Shown: piece after piece, positions 7,984 through 16,882 of the stretch
How positions within the stretch are numbered: position 1 is the stretch's first letter
How the letters are laid out: every line of letters starts with the position of its first letter
NCBI RefSeq assembly: GCF_001507595.1
Contig: NZ_LQBQ01000034.1
Location: forward strand, 1-64,000
DNA length: 64,000 nucleotides
Source of the DNA: Ruegeria marisrubri
Lineage (GTDB): Bacteria > Pseudomonadota > Alphaproteobacteria > Rhodobacterales > Rhodobacteraceae
Reading direction: 5' to 3'
Translations under genes and position numbers: made by a program
Notes under the pieces: generated by a model
Seen by the model: only the letters and a program-made list of their open reading frames with translations
Databases searched by the model: none
What the model was told of the DNA's origin: nothing

Positions 7984-9150
7984 ATGTTGGCTTCGCTGCG
8001 ATCAGCCGTTCTTGCACTGGTGCTTGCGCTCATGGCGCTTCCGGCGCAGGCATTCGAAACCTCGGCCCGGGCGGCCTACGTGCTCGACCAGACGACGGGA
8101 ACGGTGCTGCTGGCCAAAGAAGCCGACACCCCGCTGCCGCCAGCGTCGATGTCCAAGCTCATGACACTCTACGTTGCCTTCGAGGCATTGCGCGACGGCA
8201 GGCTGGATCTGAACGAGAAACTGCCGGTGTCGGAACACGCCATGAGCTATGGTGGCTCGACCATGTTCCTCAACACCCAGGACAGGGTCACCGTCGAAGA
8301 CCTGCTGCGCGGCATCATCGTGCTTTCCGGCAATGATGCCTGTGTGGTCATCGCCGAGGCGCTCAGCCCCGACGGAACCGAAGCCGGCTTTGCCCGTTAC
8401 ATGACGCAACGGGCAAAGCAGTTGGGCATGGAGAATTCGAACTTCGTGAATTCCAATGGCTGGCCTGCCGCCGGGCACATGATGTCGGTGCATGATCTTG
8501 CGATCCTTGCAGACCGGCTGATTACGGATTTCCCGGAATATTACCCCCTGTTTGCCGAAGAGGAATTCGCCTTTGACGGCCGCGCGCCCTCCAACACACG
8601 CAACCGCAACCCGTTGCTCAAGCTCGACATTGGCGCTGATGGCCTCAAGACCGGGCACACCTCGGACGCCGGCTATGGCCTCGTCGGCTCTGCCAAGCAA
8701 GGTGATCGGCGCGTGATCTTCGTATTGAGCGGGCTCGACAGCGTCGCGCAGCGGGCAGAGGAGGCCGAGGCCGTCGTTAACTGGTCCTTTCGCAATTTTG
8801 TCGAGAGAACCGTCGCCACGGCCGGAACCCCGATCGCCGAAGCCGAAATCTGGATGGGAGAGAAACAATCGGTAGGGCTTGTGCCTGCCGAAGACCTGAC
8901 GCTTTTGTTCCCGGTTCTCGGCGGCAAGACCGCCCCGGCCGAAGTCGTCTACCAAGGGCCGATCAACGCTCCGGTCAAGGCAGGCCAGCAGCTTGCCGAA
9001 CTTGTCATCAAACCCGAGGGCCTACCGGAAATTCGACGCCCACTAGTGGCTGCGGAAGACGTGAGAGAGGGCGGTTTCTTCGTCCGGATCATGACGGTTG
9101 CGGGCATCGTGCTGAACGATCTGCTCGACGGCTCGCTGGAGGCGATGTGA
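7984..9150 (+). CDS. D-alanyl-D-alanine carboxypeptidase (PBP5 type)
   Basis: This is a 388-residue periplasmic penicillin-binding protein that trims the terminal D-Ala of peptidoglycan stem peptides. It has a cleavable signal peptide (LALMALPAQAFE), the catalytic SxxK as SMSK, the SGN triad in VLSGND, and the KTG motif in GLKTGHTSDAGY. A PBP5_C beta domain with a C-terminal amphipathic region follows. The length and motif spacing match the DacA/DacC group. The start at 7984 begins the signal peptide. The stop overlaps the tmk start, which suggests one transcript from the SPOR gene through tatD. Confidence 0.95.
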   Translation: MLASLRSAVLALVLALMALPAQAFETSARAAYVLDQTTGTVLLAKEADTPLPPASMSKLMTLYVAFEALRDGRLDLNEKLPVSEHAMSYGGSTMFLNTQDRVTVEDLLRGIIVLSGNDACVVIAEALSPDGTEAGFARYMTQRAKQLGMENSNFVNSNGWPAAGHMMSVHDLAILADRLITDFPEYYPLFAEEEFAFDGRAPSNTRNRNPLLKLDIGADGLKTGHTSDAGYGLVGSAKQGDRRVIFVLSGLDSVAQRAEEAEAVVNWSFRNFVERTVATAGTPIAEAEIWMGEKQSVGLVPAEDLTLLFPVLGGKTAPAEVVYQGPINAPVKAGQQLAELVIKPEGLPEIRRPLVAAEDVREGGFFVRIMTVAGIVLNDLLDGSLEAM

Positions 9151-9773
9151 CAGGCGGCGGGCTGTTTCTGACGTTCGAGGGAATTGATGGGTCGGGCAAG
9201 TCCACTCAGGCGCGGCGGCTGGCCGAATTTCTCCGCACGCAGGGGCGTGAAGTCGTCCTGACCCGCGAGCCCGGCGGCTCGCCCGGCGCCGAGGAAATAC
9301 GCCGACTGGTTCTCGAGGGCGACCCGGACCGCTGGTCGGCCGAAACCGAGATCCTGCTGTTCACGGCAGCACGCCGGGACCATCTGGAACGGACGATCCA
9401 ACCGGCGCTGGACGCGGGAAAGATCGTCATCTGCGACCGATTTGCCGACAGCACGCGCATGTATCAGGGTCTGTCGCGCGGAGACCTTCGCGGGCTGGTC
9501 GATCAACTCCACGAACTGATGATCAAGCGCGAACCGGACCTGACTTTGCTGATCGACATGGATCCGGAAACCGGACTGTCCCGCGCCAAGGGCCGTCAGG
9601 GCAGCGAAGAGCGGTTTGAGGACTTTGGCCCGGACCTGCAACGCCGGATGCGGGAGGGGTTCCTTGGGTTGGCCAAGGAGTTTCCGGAACGCTTCCGGGT
9701 CATCAATGGCAATCGGGACATGGACAGCGTTGCTGCCGATGTGACAGATGTCGTGATGCAGGCATTGCGATAG
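9147..9773 (+). CDS. tmk: Thymidylate kinase
   Basis: This is a 208-residue enzyme that phosphorylates dTMP to dTDP for DNA synthesis. It has the P-loop FEGIDGSGKSTQ, the substrate motif TREPGGSPGAEEIR, and the DRF motif CDRFADSTRMYQG. The GTG start overlaps the upstream stop by four bases (GTGA). The next gene, holB, is the usual tmk neighbour in bacteria. Length is standard for the family. Confidence 0.97.
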   Translation: MTGGGLFLTFEGIDGSGKSTQARRLAEFLRTQGREVVLTREPGGSPGAEEIRRLVLEGDPDRWSAETEILLFTAARRDHLERTIQPALDAGKIVICDRFADSTRMYQGLSRGDLRGLVDQLHELMIKREPDLTLLIDMDPETGLSRAKGRQGSEERFEDFGPDLQRRMREGFLGLAKEFPERFRVINGNRDMDSVAADVTDVVMQALR

Positions 9774-9779
9774 GCACGA

Positions 9780-10901
9780 ATGAGCGACGAACACCCCACA
9801 CCGGATCAGGTCCCGGGCGCCCCGCACCCGCGCGAAACCCTGCGCCTGTTCGGGCAGGACGCGGCAGAACAGGCGTTTCTGACGGCCTACAACTCCGACC
9901 GGTTGCACCACGGATGGCTGCTGACCGGCCCGCGCGGCGTGGGCAAGGCGACCTTGGCCTGGCGCATCGCGAGGTTCCTTCTGGCCGCGCCCCCCGCCGA
10001 AGAAGACGGCTTGTTCGGGGCTCCCCCGCCCCCTGCCTCACTGGACGTCGATCCCGAGAATCCGGTTTCACGCCGCATCCTTGCCGGGGCTGATCCCGGT
10101 CTGGCGGTGGTCACCCGCTCGCTGAACGACAAGGACAAGTTGCGCAACGAGATCGTTGTTGAGGATATTCGCAAGCTGGGCCGTTTCTTTGGCCTGTCCG
10201 CGGCCGATGGTGGCCGGCGCGTGGTCATCGTGGACTGCGCCGACGAGATGAATGTCAGCGCCGCAAATGCGCTGCTGAAGATGCTCGAGGAACCGCCGGC
10301 ACGCACGACCCTTCTGTTGATCTCGCACCAGCCCTCGCGGCTTCTGCCCACCATTCGTTCACGCTGCCGGACCTTGCGCCTGTCGCCTCTGAACGCAAAA
10401 GACATGCAATCGGCGCTGGAACAAAGTGGCGTCGGGGTTTCCGAAAATCCCGATCATCTGGCGGCGCTTGCCGCGGGCTCGGTTGGCGATGCAATCCGCC
10501 TGATTAGCCTCGGCGGTCTGGAAATCTATGCGGAACTGATCGGCATTCTGGGCACCCTGCCCCGGCTGGACCGCCAGCGCGCCCTGCGGCTGGCCGAGGC
10601 GGCTGCGCAAAAGGGAGCCGCCGAACGCTTCGAGATGTTGCTGACCCTGATGGACATCGCCCTGTCGCGCCTTGCCCTGACCGGATCCAAAGGTGGGCCT
10701 CCGCAACCCGAAGCCGCACCCGGCGAGGCGGAAACGCTTGCGCGCCTGTCCGCAAACCCGCATCAGGGACGGCTCTGGGCTGAAGCCGCGGCCACGATCA
10801 CGGCCCGCGCCCGCCACGGGCAGGCGGTGAACCTTGACCCTGCGGCGCTGGTCCTAGATACGGTGTTCAAGATGCAGCAAACCGCCGGTCAGAGCAGATG
10901 A
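9780..10901 (+). CDS. holB: DNA polymerase III subunit delta'
   Basis: This is a 373-residue clamp-loader subunit with an AAA+ fold. It has a P-loop-like GPRGVGKATLAWRI, the Walker B-like VVIVDCADEMN, and the downstream ANALLKMLEEPP characteristic of HolB/DnaX proteins. The segment where many delta' proteins have a four-Cys zinc module is instead a Pro-rich loop (about residues 80-95) without cysteines. It starts six bases after tmk and overlaps tatD by four bases, in a classic tmk-holB-tatD order. Confidence 0.95.
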   Translation: MSDEHPTPDQVPGAPHPRETLRLFGQDAAEQAFLTAYNSDRLHHGWLLTGPRGVGKATLAWRIARFLLAAPPAEEDGLFGAPPPPASLDVDPENPVSRRILAGADPGLAVVTRSLNDKDKLRNEIVVEDIRKLGRFFGLSAADGGRRVVIVDCADEMNVSAANALLKMLEEPPARTTLLLISHQPSRLLPTIRSRCRTLRLSPLNAKDMQSALEQSGVGVSENPDHLAALAAGSVGDAIRLISLGGLEIYAELIGILGTLPRLDRQRALRLAEAAAQKGAAERFEMLLTLMDIALSRLALTGSKGGPPQPEAAPGEAETLARLSANPHQGRLWAEAAATITARARHGQAVNLDPAALVLDTVFKMQQTAGQSR

Positions 10902-11713
10902 GCGACAGCACGATCACCCCGGAAATCACAGACAGCCATTGCCACCTCGACTTTCCGGATTTCGAAGGGCAACTGGACCAGATCGTGGCGCGCGCGGCCG
11001 AGGCCGGCGTGACCCGGATGGTCACGATCTGCACCCGCCTGCGGAACGAACCTGCGGTCCGGGCCATCGCCGAAGCGCATACCCCGGTTTTCTATGCCGC
11101 CGGCACCCATCCAATGAGCGCGGCCGAAGAGCCGATGGCAACCGTTGATGAACTGGTCGCCCTGTCGCGCCACCCGAAATTCGTAGGCATTGGCGAAAGC
11201 GGGCTGGACTACTACTACACGGCCGACAGCGCCGAGGCGCAAAAGCAATCGCTGCGCATCCATGTCGAGGCCGCCCAGCGCACCGGGCTGCCGCTGATCA
11301 TCCATTCCCGCGCCGCCGATGACGACATGGCGAGGATTCTGGCCGTGGAGCACCGCAACGCGCCCTATAGCTGCGTGATGCACTGCTTCTCGTCTTCGGC
11401 TGAACTGGCGAAAGCGGCCTTGGATCTGGGCTTCTACCTGTCGATGTCGGGTATTGCAGCCTTCCCCAAGAGCCAGGAATTGCGCGATATCTTCGCCGCT
11501 GCGCCCGTTGACCGAATTCTGGTGGAAACCGACGCACCCTATCTCGCCCCCCCGCCGCATCGGGGAAAGCGGAACGAACCCGCCTTCACCGCCCACACAG
11601 CCCGGAAGGGCGCCGAGATCTTTGGCATGGACTACGCCGACTTTGCCGCGCAGACCCAGGCCAATTTCAACCGGCTCTTTACCAAGGCCGCTGCCTACAG
11701 GGATGCCGCATGA
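10898..11713 (+). CDS. TatD family metal-dependent deoxyribonuclease
   Basis: This is a 271-residue TIM-barrel hydrolase with metal ligands in DSHCHLDF, the glutamate in GIGESGLDYY, IIHSRAADDD, VMHCFSSS, and the terminal ligand in LVETDAPYLAP. The family removes 3' nucleotides from DNA and RNA and has been linked to DNA repair. The ATG overlaps the holB stop (ATGA) and its own stop overlaps the next start, so it sits inside one translationally coupled operon. Confidence 0.94.
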   Translation: MSDSTITPEITDSHCHLDFPDFEGQLDQIVARAAEAGVTRMVTICTRLRNEPAVRAIAEAHTPVFYAAGTHPMSAAEEPMATVDELVALSRHPKFVGIGESGLDYYYTADSAEAQKQSLRIHVEAAQRTGLPLIIHSRAADDDMARILAVEHRNAPYSCVMHCFSSSAELAKAALDLGFYLSMSGIAAFPKSQELRDIFAAAPVDRILVETDAPYLAPPPHRGKRNEPAFTAHTARKGAEIFGMDYADFAAQTQANFNRLFTKAAAYRDAA

Positions 11714-12510
11714 CGGGTCAGATGCGCTTCACCATACTCGGCTGCGGTTCGTCGGGCGGCGTTCCCCGTCTGGGCGGGCATTGGGGCGACTGCGACCCCG
11801 AAAACCCCAGGAACATCCGGAGGCGTTGTTCGCTTCTGGTGGAACGGGACGGGCCGGACGGCACGACCAGCGTTCTGATCGACACCACGCCGGACATGCG
11901 CAGCCAGCTGCTGGACACTGGCACCGGCCGACTTGACGGGGTGGTCTATACCCATTCCCATGCCGACCATGTGCACGGCATCGACGACCTGCGCATGATC
12001 GTCTTCAACATGCGTACGCGCGTCCCGGTCTGGGCCGATGGCGACACGCAGAACGCGCTGCTCAGCCGTTTCGGGTATGCCTTCGTGCAGCCCGAGGGCT
12101 CTCCCTACCCGCCGATCCTTGATCTGCGGACCATCGACGGTCCGTTCGAAATCGACGGCCCCGGCGGACCGATCCCGTTCCGCCCGATACGGGTCAGCCA
12201 CGGCTCGATCGACTCGCTGGGGTTTCGCATCCACAATCTGGTCTACATGCCCGACGTGGTCGAAATGTATGACGAGGCCTGGGCCGAGCTGAAGGGGCTC
12301 GACATTTGGGTTCTCGATGCCCTGCGCCGCAGCCCGCATCCCACCCACGCGCATCTGGAAAAGTCGCTGGAATGGATCGAGCGGGTACAGCCCAAACGTG
12401 CGGTCCTGACCAACATGCATATTGATCTCGATTATGCGACGGTCGAGGCGGAAACCCCTGATCACGTCACCCCTGCCTATGATGGCATGGTGATCAGCTA
12501 TCCGATCTAG
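11710..12510 (+). CDS. MBL-fold metal-dependent hydrolase (PhnP-like)
   Basis: This is a 266-residue metallo-beta-lactamase-fold protein. The N-terminus ILGCGSSGGVPRLGGHW and a Cys/Asp-containing insert (DCDPENPRNIRRRCSL) are typical of PhnP-like phosphodiesterases and related proteins. The metal motif is THSHADHVHGIDDL, with later ligands in VSHGSIDSLGF and TNMHIDLDY. PhnP hydrolyses cyclic ribosyl phosphates, but no phn genes are near, so the substrate here is unknown. Its placement after tatD is common in alphaproteobacteria. Confidence 0.88.
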   Translation: MTGQMRFTILGCGSSGGVPRLGGHWGDCDPENPRNIRRRCSLLVERDGPDGTTSVLIDTTPDMRSQLLDTGTGRLDGVVYTHSHADHVHGIDDLRMIVFNMRTRVPVWADGDTQNALLSRFGYAFVQPEGSPYPPILDLRTIDGPFEIDGPGGPIPFRPIRVSHGSIDSLGFRIHNLVYMPDVVEMYDEAWAELKGLDIWVLDALRRSPHPTHAHLEKSLEWIERVQPKRAVLTNMHIDLDYATVEAETPDHVTPAYDGMVISYPI

Positions 12511-12583
12511 GCGGCGCCCTGTTCGGCCCGCCAAAGATATCCCCGCGCCGGGCATCCCGGCCTGACCAAAGGCGGCGCCGGTC

Positions 12584-13516
12584 ATGTTCCAGAGCCTGAT
12601 CGACGTCATTCTTCCGGTATTTCTGGTGATCGCAGCGGGCTATACGGCCACGCGCGCCGGTTATTTCCGCACCGACCACATCGACGGCCTGATGCGGTTC
12701 ACCCAGAGCTTCGCTATTCCCTGCCTTCTTTTCCGCGCCATCGCCAATCTTGACCTGGAAAGCAGCTTCGACCCGCGATTGCTTGCGAGCTTCTATACCG
12801 GGGCAGCCCTCTGTTTTGCCGCCGGCATGGGCGGGGCACGGTACATCTTCAAACGTGACTGGGAAGATTGCGTGGCCATCGGGTTCTGCTGCCTGTTCTC
12901 CAACTCGGTCCTGCTGGGCCTGCCCATTACCGAGCGCGCCTATGGAGCCGACAATTTGACCGGCAACTACGCCATCATCGCCTTCCACTCGCCCTTCTGT
13001 TACGGCGTTGGCATCACCGTGATGGAAATCATCCGCAATCGCGGCGGCAGCCGCCGGCGCATGATCCGGTCGGTGCTGGCCGCCATGTTCAAGAATGCCC
13101 TGATCCTCGGTATCGCCCTGGGATTCGTGGTCAACCTGTCCGGGCTGGTCGTGCCCGGGGTGGTGGATGACGCGCTTGGCCTGATCACCCGGGCCGCCCT
13201 TCCCGGCGCGCTTTTCGCGCTGGGTGGCGTGCTGGTCCAGTATCGCCCCGAAGGCGATCTGCGCACCATTGCCTTTGTCTGCGCGGTATCGCTCCTGCTG
13301 CACCCGTCGCTGGTCTGGCTGTTCGGAAAGTCCCTTTCGCTGCCGCAGGACCTGTTCCGCTCGGGCGTGCTGAATGCGGCCATGGCGCCCGGTTTCAACG
13401 CCTACATATTCGCCAACATCTACGGACGCGCCAAGAGGGTCGCCGCGTCGTCGGTGCTTATTGCCACCGGCGCTTCGATCTTCACCGTCTGGATCTGGCT
13501 GGCAATTCTGGGCTAG
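12584..13516 (+). CDS. AEC family transporter
   Basis: This is a 310-residue inner-membrane protein with about ten hydrophobic segments, matching the auxin efflux carrier (AEC) family of secondary transporters. Features include the opening ILPVFLVIAAGYTATR, an NSVLLGLPI motif in the middle, and a C-terminal repeat half around GALFALGGVLVQYRPEG and NAAMAPGFNAYIFANIYG. Bacterial members often move malonate, malate or similar carboxylates. Nothing nearby identifies the substrate. It begins 73 bases after the MBL gene. Confidence 0.88.
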   Translation: MFQSLIDVILPVFLVIAAGYTATRAGYFRTDHIDGLMRFTQSFAIPCLLFRAIANLDLESSFDPRLLASFYTGAALCFAAGMGGARYIFKRDWEDCVAIGFCCLFSNSVLLGLPITERAYGADNLTGNYAIIAFHSPFCYGVGITVMEIIRNRGGSRRRMIRSVLAAMFKNALILGIALGFVVNLSGLVVPGVVDDALGLITRAALPGALFALGGVLVQYRPEGDLRTIAFVCAVSLLLHPSLVWLFGKSLSLPQDLFRSGVLNAAMAPGFNAYIFANIYGRAKRVAASSVLIATGASIFTVWIWLAILG

Positions 13517-13596
13517 CCGCCGGATTTACCCCCCGGGCATTTGACTTTACCGTTCCGCGAACCACGTTTCCTGCGAGCCACGAAAAGGAGCCAGCA

Positions 13597-14322
13597 ATGC
13601 CGCACGCCGTGATCGTCGCCCACGGGCAACCCTCGGACCCTGAGCCGGCCGAGGCCGCATTGCGAAACTATGCCCAGCGCGTTGGCGCAACTGCGGGCGG
13701 CGTAACCATGCACTCCGCCACTCTCGCCGCCCCCAAACGGCTGGAAACCGTGCTGGACGGCCTGCCCCCGGACACGGTGATTTACCCGTTGTTCATGGCC
13801 AACAGCCCATTCGTGACATCGGCGCTGCCCAAACGTGTTCCCGGCTTTCGGATTCTGGACCCTTTGGGCATCGATCCCGCCCTTCCGGCCTTGGTCGCCG
13901 ACGAGTTGAAGGCCCATGCAGACAACCTGGGATGGGCCGTCGCGGAAACCGATCTCGTCCTGGCGGCTCACGGCTCGGGGCGCAGCCGGATACCGGCAGC
14001 CTCTGCCCGAGCGTTTGCCGACGCCGTCGGCAAGTTGCTTGAATTCGCAAGCATTCGCATCGGTTTTGTCGAAGAGGATCCGACGATCACCGACGCCGCC
14101 CGGGGCAGCAGAGCGCAATCGCTCTGCCTGCCGTTCTTCGCCTGCGAGGGCGGGCACGCTCTGGAGGACGTCCCAAGTGCATTGGCGGCCGCAGGGTTTT
14201 CCGGGCACGTTCTGCCGGTTCTCGGGAACCTGCCGGGCATTGCCGACCACATCGGAAAACGGCTCTCGGAGCATTTTTCCGAACGGGTCCGAAAAGCACC
14301 TTCGTCCACCCGGTCACTCTGA
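13597..14322 (+). CDS. CbiX/SirB-type chelatase-like protein
   Basis: This is a 241-residue protein with two CbiX-like halves. The first starts MPHAVIVAHGQPSDP and the second has TDLVLAAHGSGRSR. Each carries the Ala-His-Gly motif whose histidine binds metal in the sirohydrochlorin cobalto-/ferrochelatase superfamily. The final part has FFACEGGHALEDVP and VLPVLGNLPGIADH. A strong ribosome binding site (AAAAGGAGCC) precedes the ATG. No cobalamin or siroheme genes flank it, so the tetrapyrrole and metal are not determined. Confidence 0.78.
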   Translation: MPHAVIVAHGQPSDPEPAEAALRNYAQRVGATAGGVTMHSATLAAPKRLETVLDGLPPDTVIYPLFMANSPFVTSALPKRVPGFRILDPLGIDPALPALVADELKAHADNLGWAVAETDLVLAAHGSGRSRIPAASARAFADAVGKLLEFASIRIGFVEEDPTITDAARGSRAQSLCLPFFACEGGHALEDVPSALAAAGFSGHVLPVLGNLPGIADHIGKRLSEHFSERVRKAPSSTRSL

Positions 14323-14331
14323 CCGTTTCAG

Positions 14332-14360
14332 CGGAAACCGATCACAAGGGTCGGTTTCCG
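14332..14360. terminator. Bidirectional terminator-like hairpin
   Basis: A perfect ten-base inverted repeat, CGGAAACCGA and TCGGTTTCCG with a nine-base loop, lies between two convergent genes ten bases after the chelatase stop. There is no clear T-run on either side, so efficiency is uncertain. Confidence 0.55.
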
Positions 14361-14398
14361 TCGAATACCCGGAAACCTATCGGTCAATCGCTCCTGGC

Positions 14399-15664
14399 TC
14401 AGTTCCCGGTCGAAGTCTGAAACACCGGCAAGCCGGTCTTTGCACCACCCTGAGTCATCGCGGCGTTCAGCACCGCAAGGCGTTCCGGTGTTTGGTTCAG
14501 TACCGTCTTGCCACTTTGCGCAGCTTCCAGTGCGATGCGCATCCATTCCGCATCTTGTCCGCCGGTCGCCTTTGCCGTGCCCACGCCTTCCCGCAACTGG
14601 TGGCCGACCATCTCGCCATATCCCTGTCGCCCGGCAGCGGTCAGAAGAACCGCCGAGGCCAGCGCCATCGGGCCATTATCTGTCCGATAGCCGACGCCCA
14701 GACAGATCTGCCCCCCCGAGACCAGCTGGTCCATCGAATGACCCGATTGGGTCAGGAAAGCAGAGGTCGCCGAAATCACGTCTTGGGCAGCCGTCGTGTC
14801 GATGCCGCTGACGTAAGGCGCAAGGGCCGTGTTCAACTGTTCGCACTGCTCTTCGATCTGCGGCGCGGTCATGTCGGGCACCGTTTCCTCAAGGCGGTTT
14901 GCATCCGCGATCGCCTGAGCCCTAGCCTGACAGAACTGCTCGTTCAGCGCCAAACTCGGGTTGGTCATCGCCGAGGCCAGAACCGGGCCGCCATTCGAAA
15001 CCGTCAGGACATTCGTGTCATTGCACAGATCATTGGCGGACTTTCCCGCCGGGGCGAAGGCGAAGGACGGGAGCTGTCCGCCGGTATCGGCGCGTGCGGT
15101 CGTGCTTTGCTGATCGTTTTGCGGCAAGGCCGCCAACTGCCCTTGGGGTTGCCCCGTCTGGGGCGTCGCGATCCCCAGCTGTTCGTTGCGATAGGTGCGC
15201 AACAGCCCGGCCTGACCCTGCGTCGCAACGATCTGGTTGTAGGGCGGGACATGGGCGCTCGCCAGAGCGCGTTGATATGAGGTCAGCAAAAAGCTCCGCT
15301 CGTGGTCGTCAAGATACCCGTCAGCGGGATACCCCATGTCGGCCTGATAGCGGGAAATCCCGGCCCGGCTCATTCGGCCCAGCTTGCCATCCACGACCCC
15401 GACATTGTAGCCGAAGTAGTTCAGCGCCGTCTGTACCTCGCGGTTCTGCTGGCGCTGCGCACTGGAATAGCCCGTTGATCTGGAAGTCGACTGCCGCGTG
15501 GTCTGTTGCTTGCGCTGCTTGTTCTTGTGCACTTCATTGACCACCAGTCCCCCCAGAAGCGCCCCACCGATAAATGCAGCGGCTTCGTCAGCGGCCGTTC
15601 TCGCCGCCGGGGCAAGAAACAGGCTGGCCGCGACCAAGGTCGTGCAGAGGTTCTTTGCAACCAT
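14399..15664 (-). CDS. Peptidoglycan-binding domain protein, exported
   Basis: This is a 421-residue predicted periplasmic protein. It has a signal peptide (LVAASLFLAPAARTA), a short glycine-rich hydrophobic stretch FIGGALLGGLVVNEV, and a Gln/Ser/Thr-rich linker. A PG_binding_1-like domain follows at about residues 75-130 (REVQTALNYFGYNVGVVDGK, then GISRYQADMGYPADGYL). The C-terminal half, about residues 200-420, is mainly helical and I do not recognise it. Its cysteines (DLCND, EQFCQ, EEQCEQL, ICLGVGYR) could form disulfides. It ends convergently with the CbiX-like gene. Confidence 0.78.
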   Translation of the reverse strand: MVAKNLCTTLVAASLFLAPAARTAADEAAAFIGGALLGGLVVNEVHKNKQRKQQTTRQSTSRSTGYSSAQRQQNREVQTALNYFGYNVGVVDGKLGRMSRAGISRYQADMGYPADGYLDDHERSFLLTSYQRALASAHVPPYNQIVATQGQAGLLRTYRNEQLGIATPQTGQPQGQLAALPQNDQQSTTARADTGGQLPSFAFAPAGKSANDLCNDTNVLTVSNGGPVLASAMTNPSLALNEQFCQARAQAIADANRLEETVPDMTAPQIEEQCEQLNTALAPYVSGIDTTAAQDVISATSAFLTQSGHSMDQLVSGGQICLGVGYRTDNGPMALASAVLLTAAGRQGYGEMVGHQLREGVGTAKATGGQDAEWMRIALEAAQSGKTVLNQTPERLAVLNAAMTQGGAKTGLPVFQTSTGN

Positions 15665-15805
15665 TTGGAATACCTCTCTGTTTCCCGGGTCCGAAATCCG
15701 GCCGGACCCAGAATGGCCGTATGAAAGGAATATAGCACGAAAGTTCGAAAAGACCCGACAGTCATTCGCATATCGGCGGATCCGGCCACCTGCGCCGATA
15801 CAAGG

Positions 15806-16882
15806 TCAAGAGAGTTGGTCAGGCTCCATCCGGGGCGGGGCGTGAGGCCCTGTTGCCCCCGTTTCATGCTGACATGTGCGTGAGACGTCAGTTTCCCGTT
15901 CGCCACTTGCGTCGAAAAAGCGATGCTTGGCGCGGCCAGCGCGTTTGGCCGCATATAGGGCTTCATCGGCCGCGCGAAGGATCTCGTTCGGTTGAGGATC
16001 GGCGAACTGGGACGACAAGGCGATGCCGATGCTTGCCGAAATCTGGCAGAATTCTTTTTCAAACGGGATCGGCTGTTGCAGCCGTTCGATCAGCCGCGCG
16101 GCCATCCCCCCCAGCTGAGCCCTGTCCTGTAGATGTTTGACGAGCAAGACGAATTCGTCGCCGCCTATCCGAGCGACAATGTCGTCTCCGCGTGTCGCTT
16201 CGCGCATGATGTGCGCGGAATGCTGCAACACGACATCACCGGCAGCATGGCCCAACCGGTCGTTGACCGATTTGAAGAAATCCAGATCCAGATGCATCAA
16301 GGCGAATGGCGTTCCGGAAGCCACGAGATGGCCCAACAAATGATCCATGGCTCTGCGGTTTCCCAAGCCCGTCAGCATGTCGGTATAGGCCTGTTCCTCA
16401 GCAGCAAGCATTGCGCCCTGCAATCGCTGATTGAGCGAGCAGGACGCCTCCATCGCCGCCGATTTCGCCTCGACCAGATAGAGCAATTCGATCGCGAGAT
16501 CCGTGCCGGAGAAATCCGCACTGGTCAGGGCATAGTCACGCACCGCATCCAATATCGAAATGCCGAAAGAAAGGTTCACAACTGCCCCCTGTCCGCGCGG
16601 CAAGGGCGCGACCACGCCCTTGAGGGCCGTTCTCGGCTCGTCCCGGAAACGCAGCCGGAGCTTCGCGTCGGCCGAAGCCAGAAGCTCTGACATCGTTGTC
16701 AGCCCGTGCGGACGAAGCAGCTCGAACAGATCCTGAAAGAACAGCCCTTGCATATCCTGCATGGGGCGCAGTTTTTGCAGGGTGTCCCCCACCCTGCAAA
16801 TTCGACCGGCCTCGTCCAACAGGACGAACATGGGACAGAGCCGTGCCAACAGTTGCGTCAGATCGCTGGTCCTCAACGTCAC
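15806..16882 (-). CDS. HNOBA-like/GGDEF diguanylate cyclase
   Basis: This is a 358-residue signalling protein. Residues about 1-150 resemble the HNOBA (heme-NO-binding-associated) PAS-like domain that partners H-NOX in soluble guanylate cyclase systems (LCPMFVLLDEAGRICRVGD, then FFQDLFELLRPHG). A helical stretch of the kind that links HNOBA to an output follows. The C-terminal GGDEF domain (about residues 185-335) is intact: DMLTGLGNRR, DLDFFKSVNDRLGH, and IGGDEF with an upstream RGDD inhibitory (RxxD) site. It should make cyclic di-GMP. The GTG start overlaps the H-NOX stop (GTGA), which implies a two-protein unit. Confidence 0.85.
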   Translation of the reverse strand: MTLRTSDLTQLLARLCPMFVLLDEAGRICRVGDTLQKLRPMQDMQGLFFQDLFELLRPHGLTTMSELLASADAKLRLRFRDEPRTALKGVVAPLPRGQGAVVNLSFGISILDAVRDYALTSADFSGTDLAIELLYLVEAKSAAMEASCSLNQRLQGAMLAAEEQAYTDMLTGLGNRRAMDHLLGHLVASGTPFALMHLDLDFFKSVNDRLGHAAGDVVLQHSAHIMREATRGDDIVARIGGDEFVLLVKHLQDRAQLGGMAARLIERLQQPIPFEKEFCQISASIGIALSSQFADPQPNEILRAADEALYAAKRAGRAKHRFFDASGERETDVSRTCQHETGATGPHAPPRMEPDQLS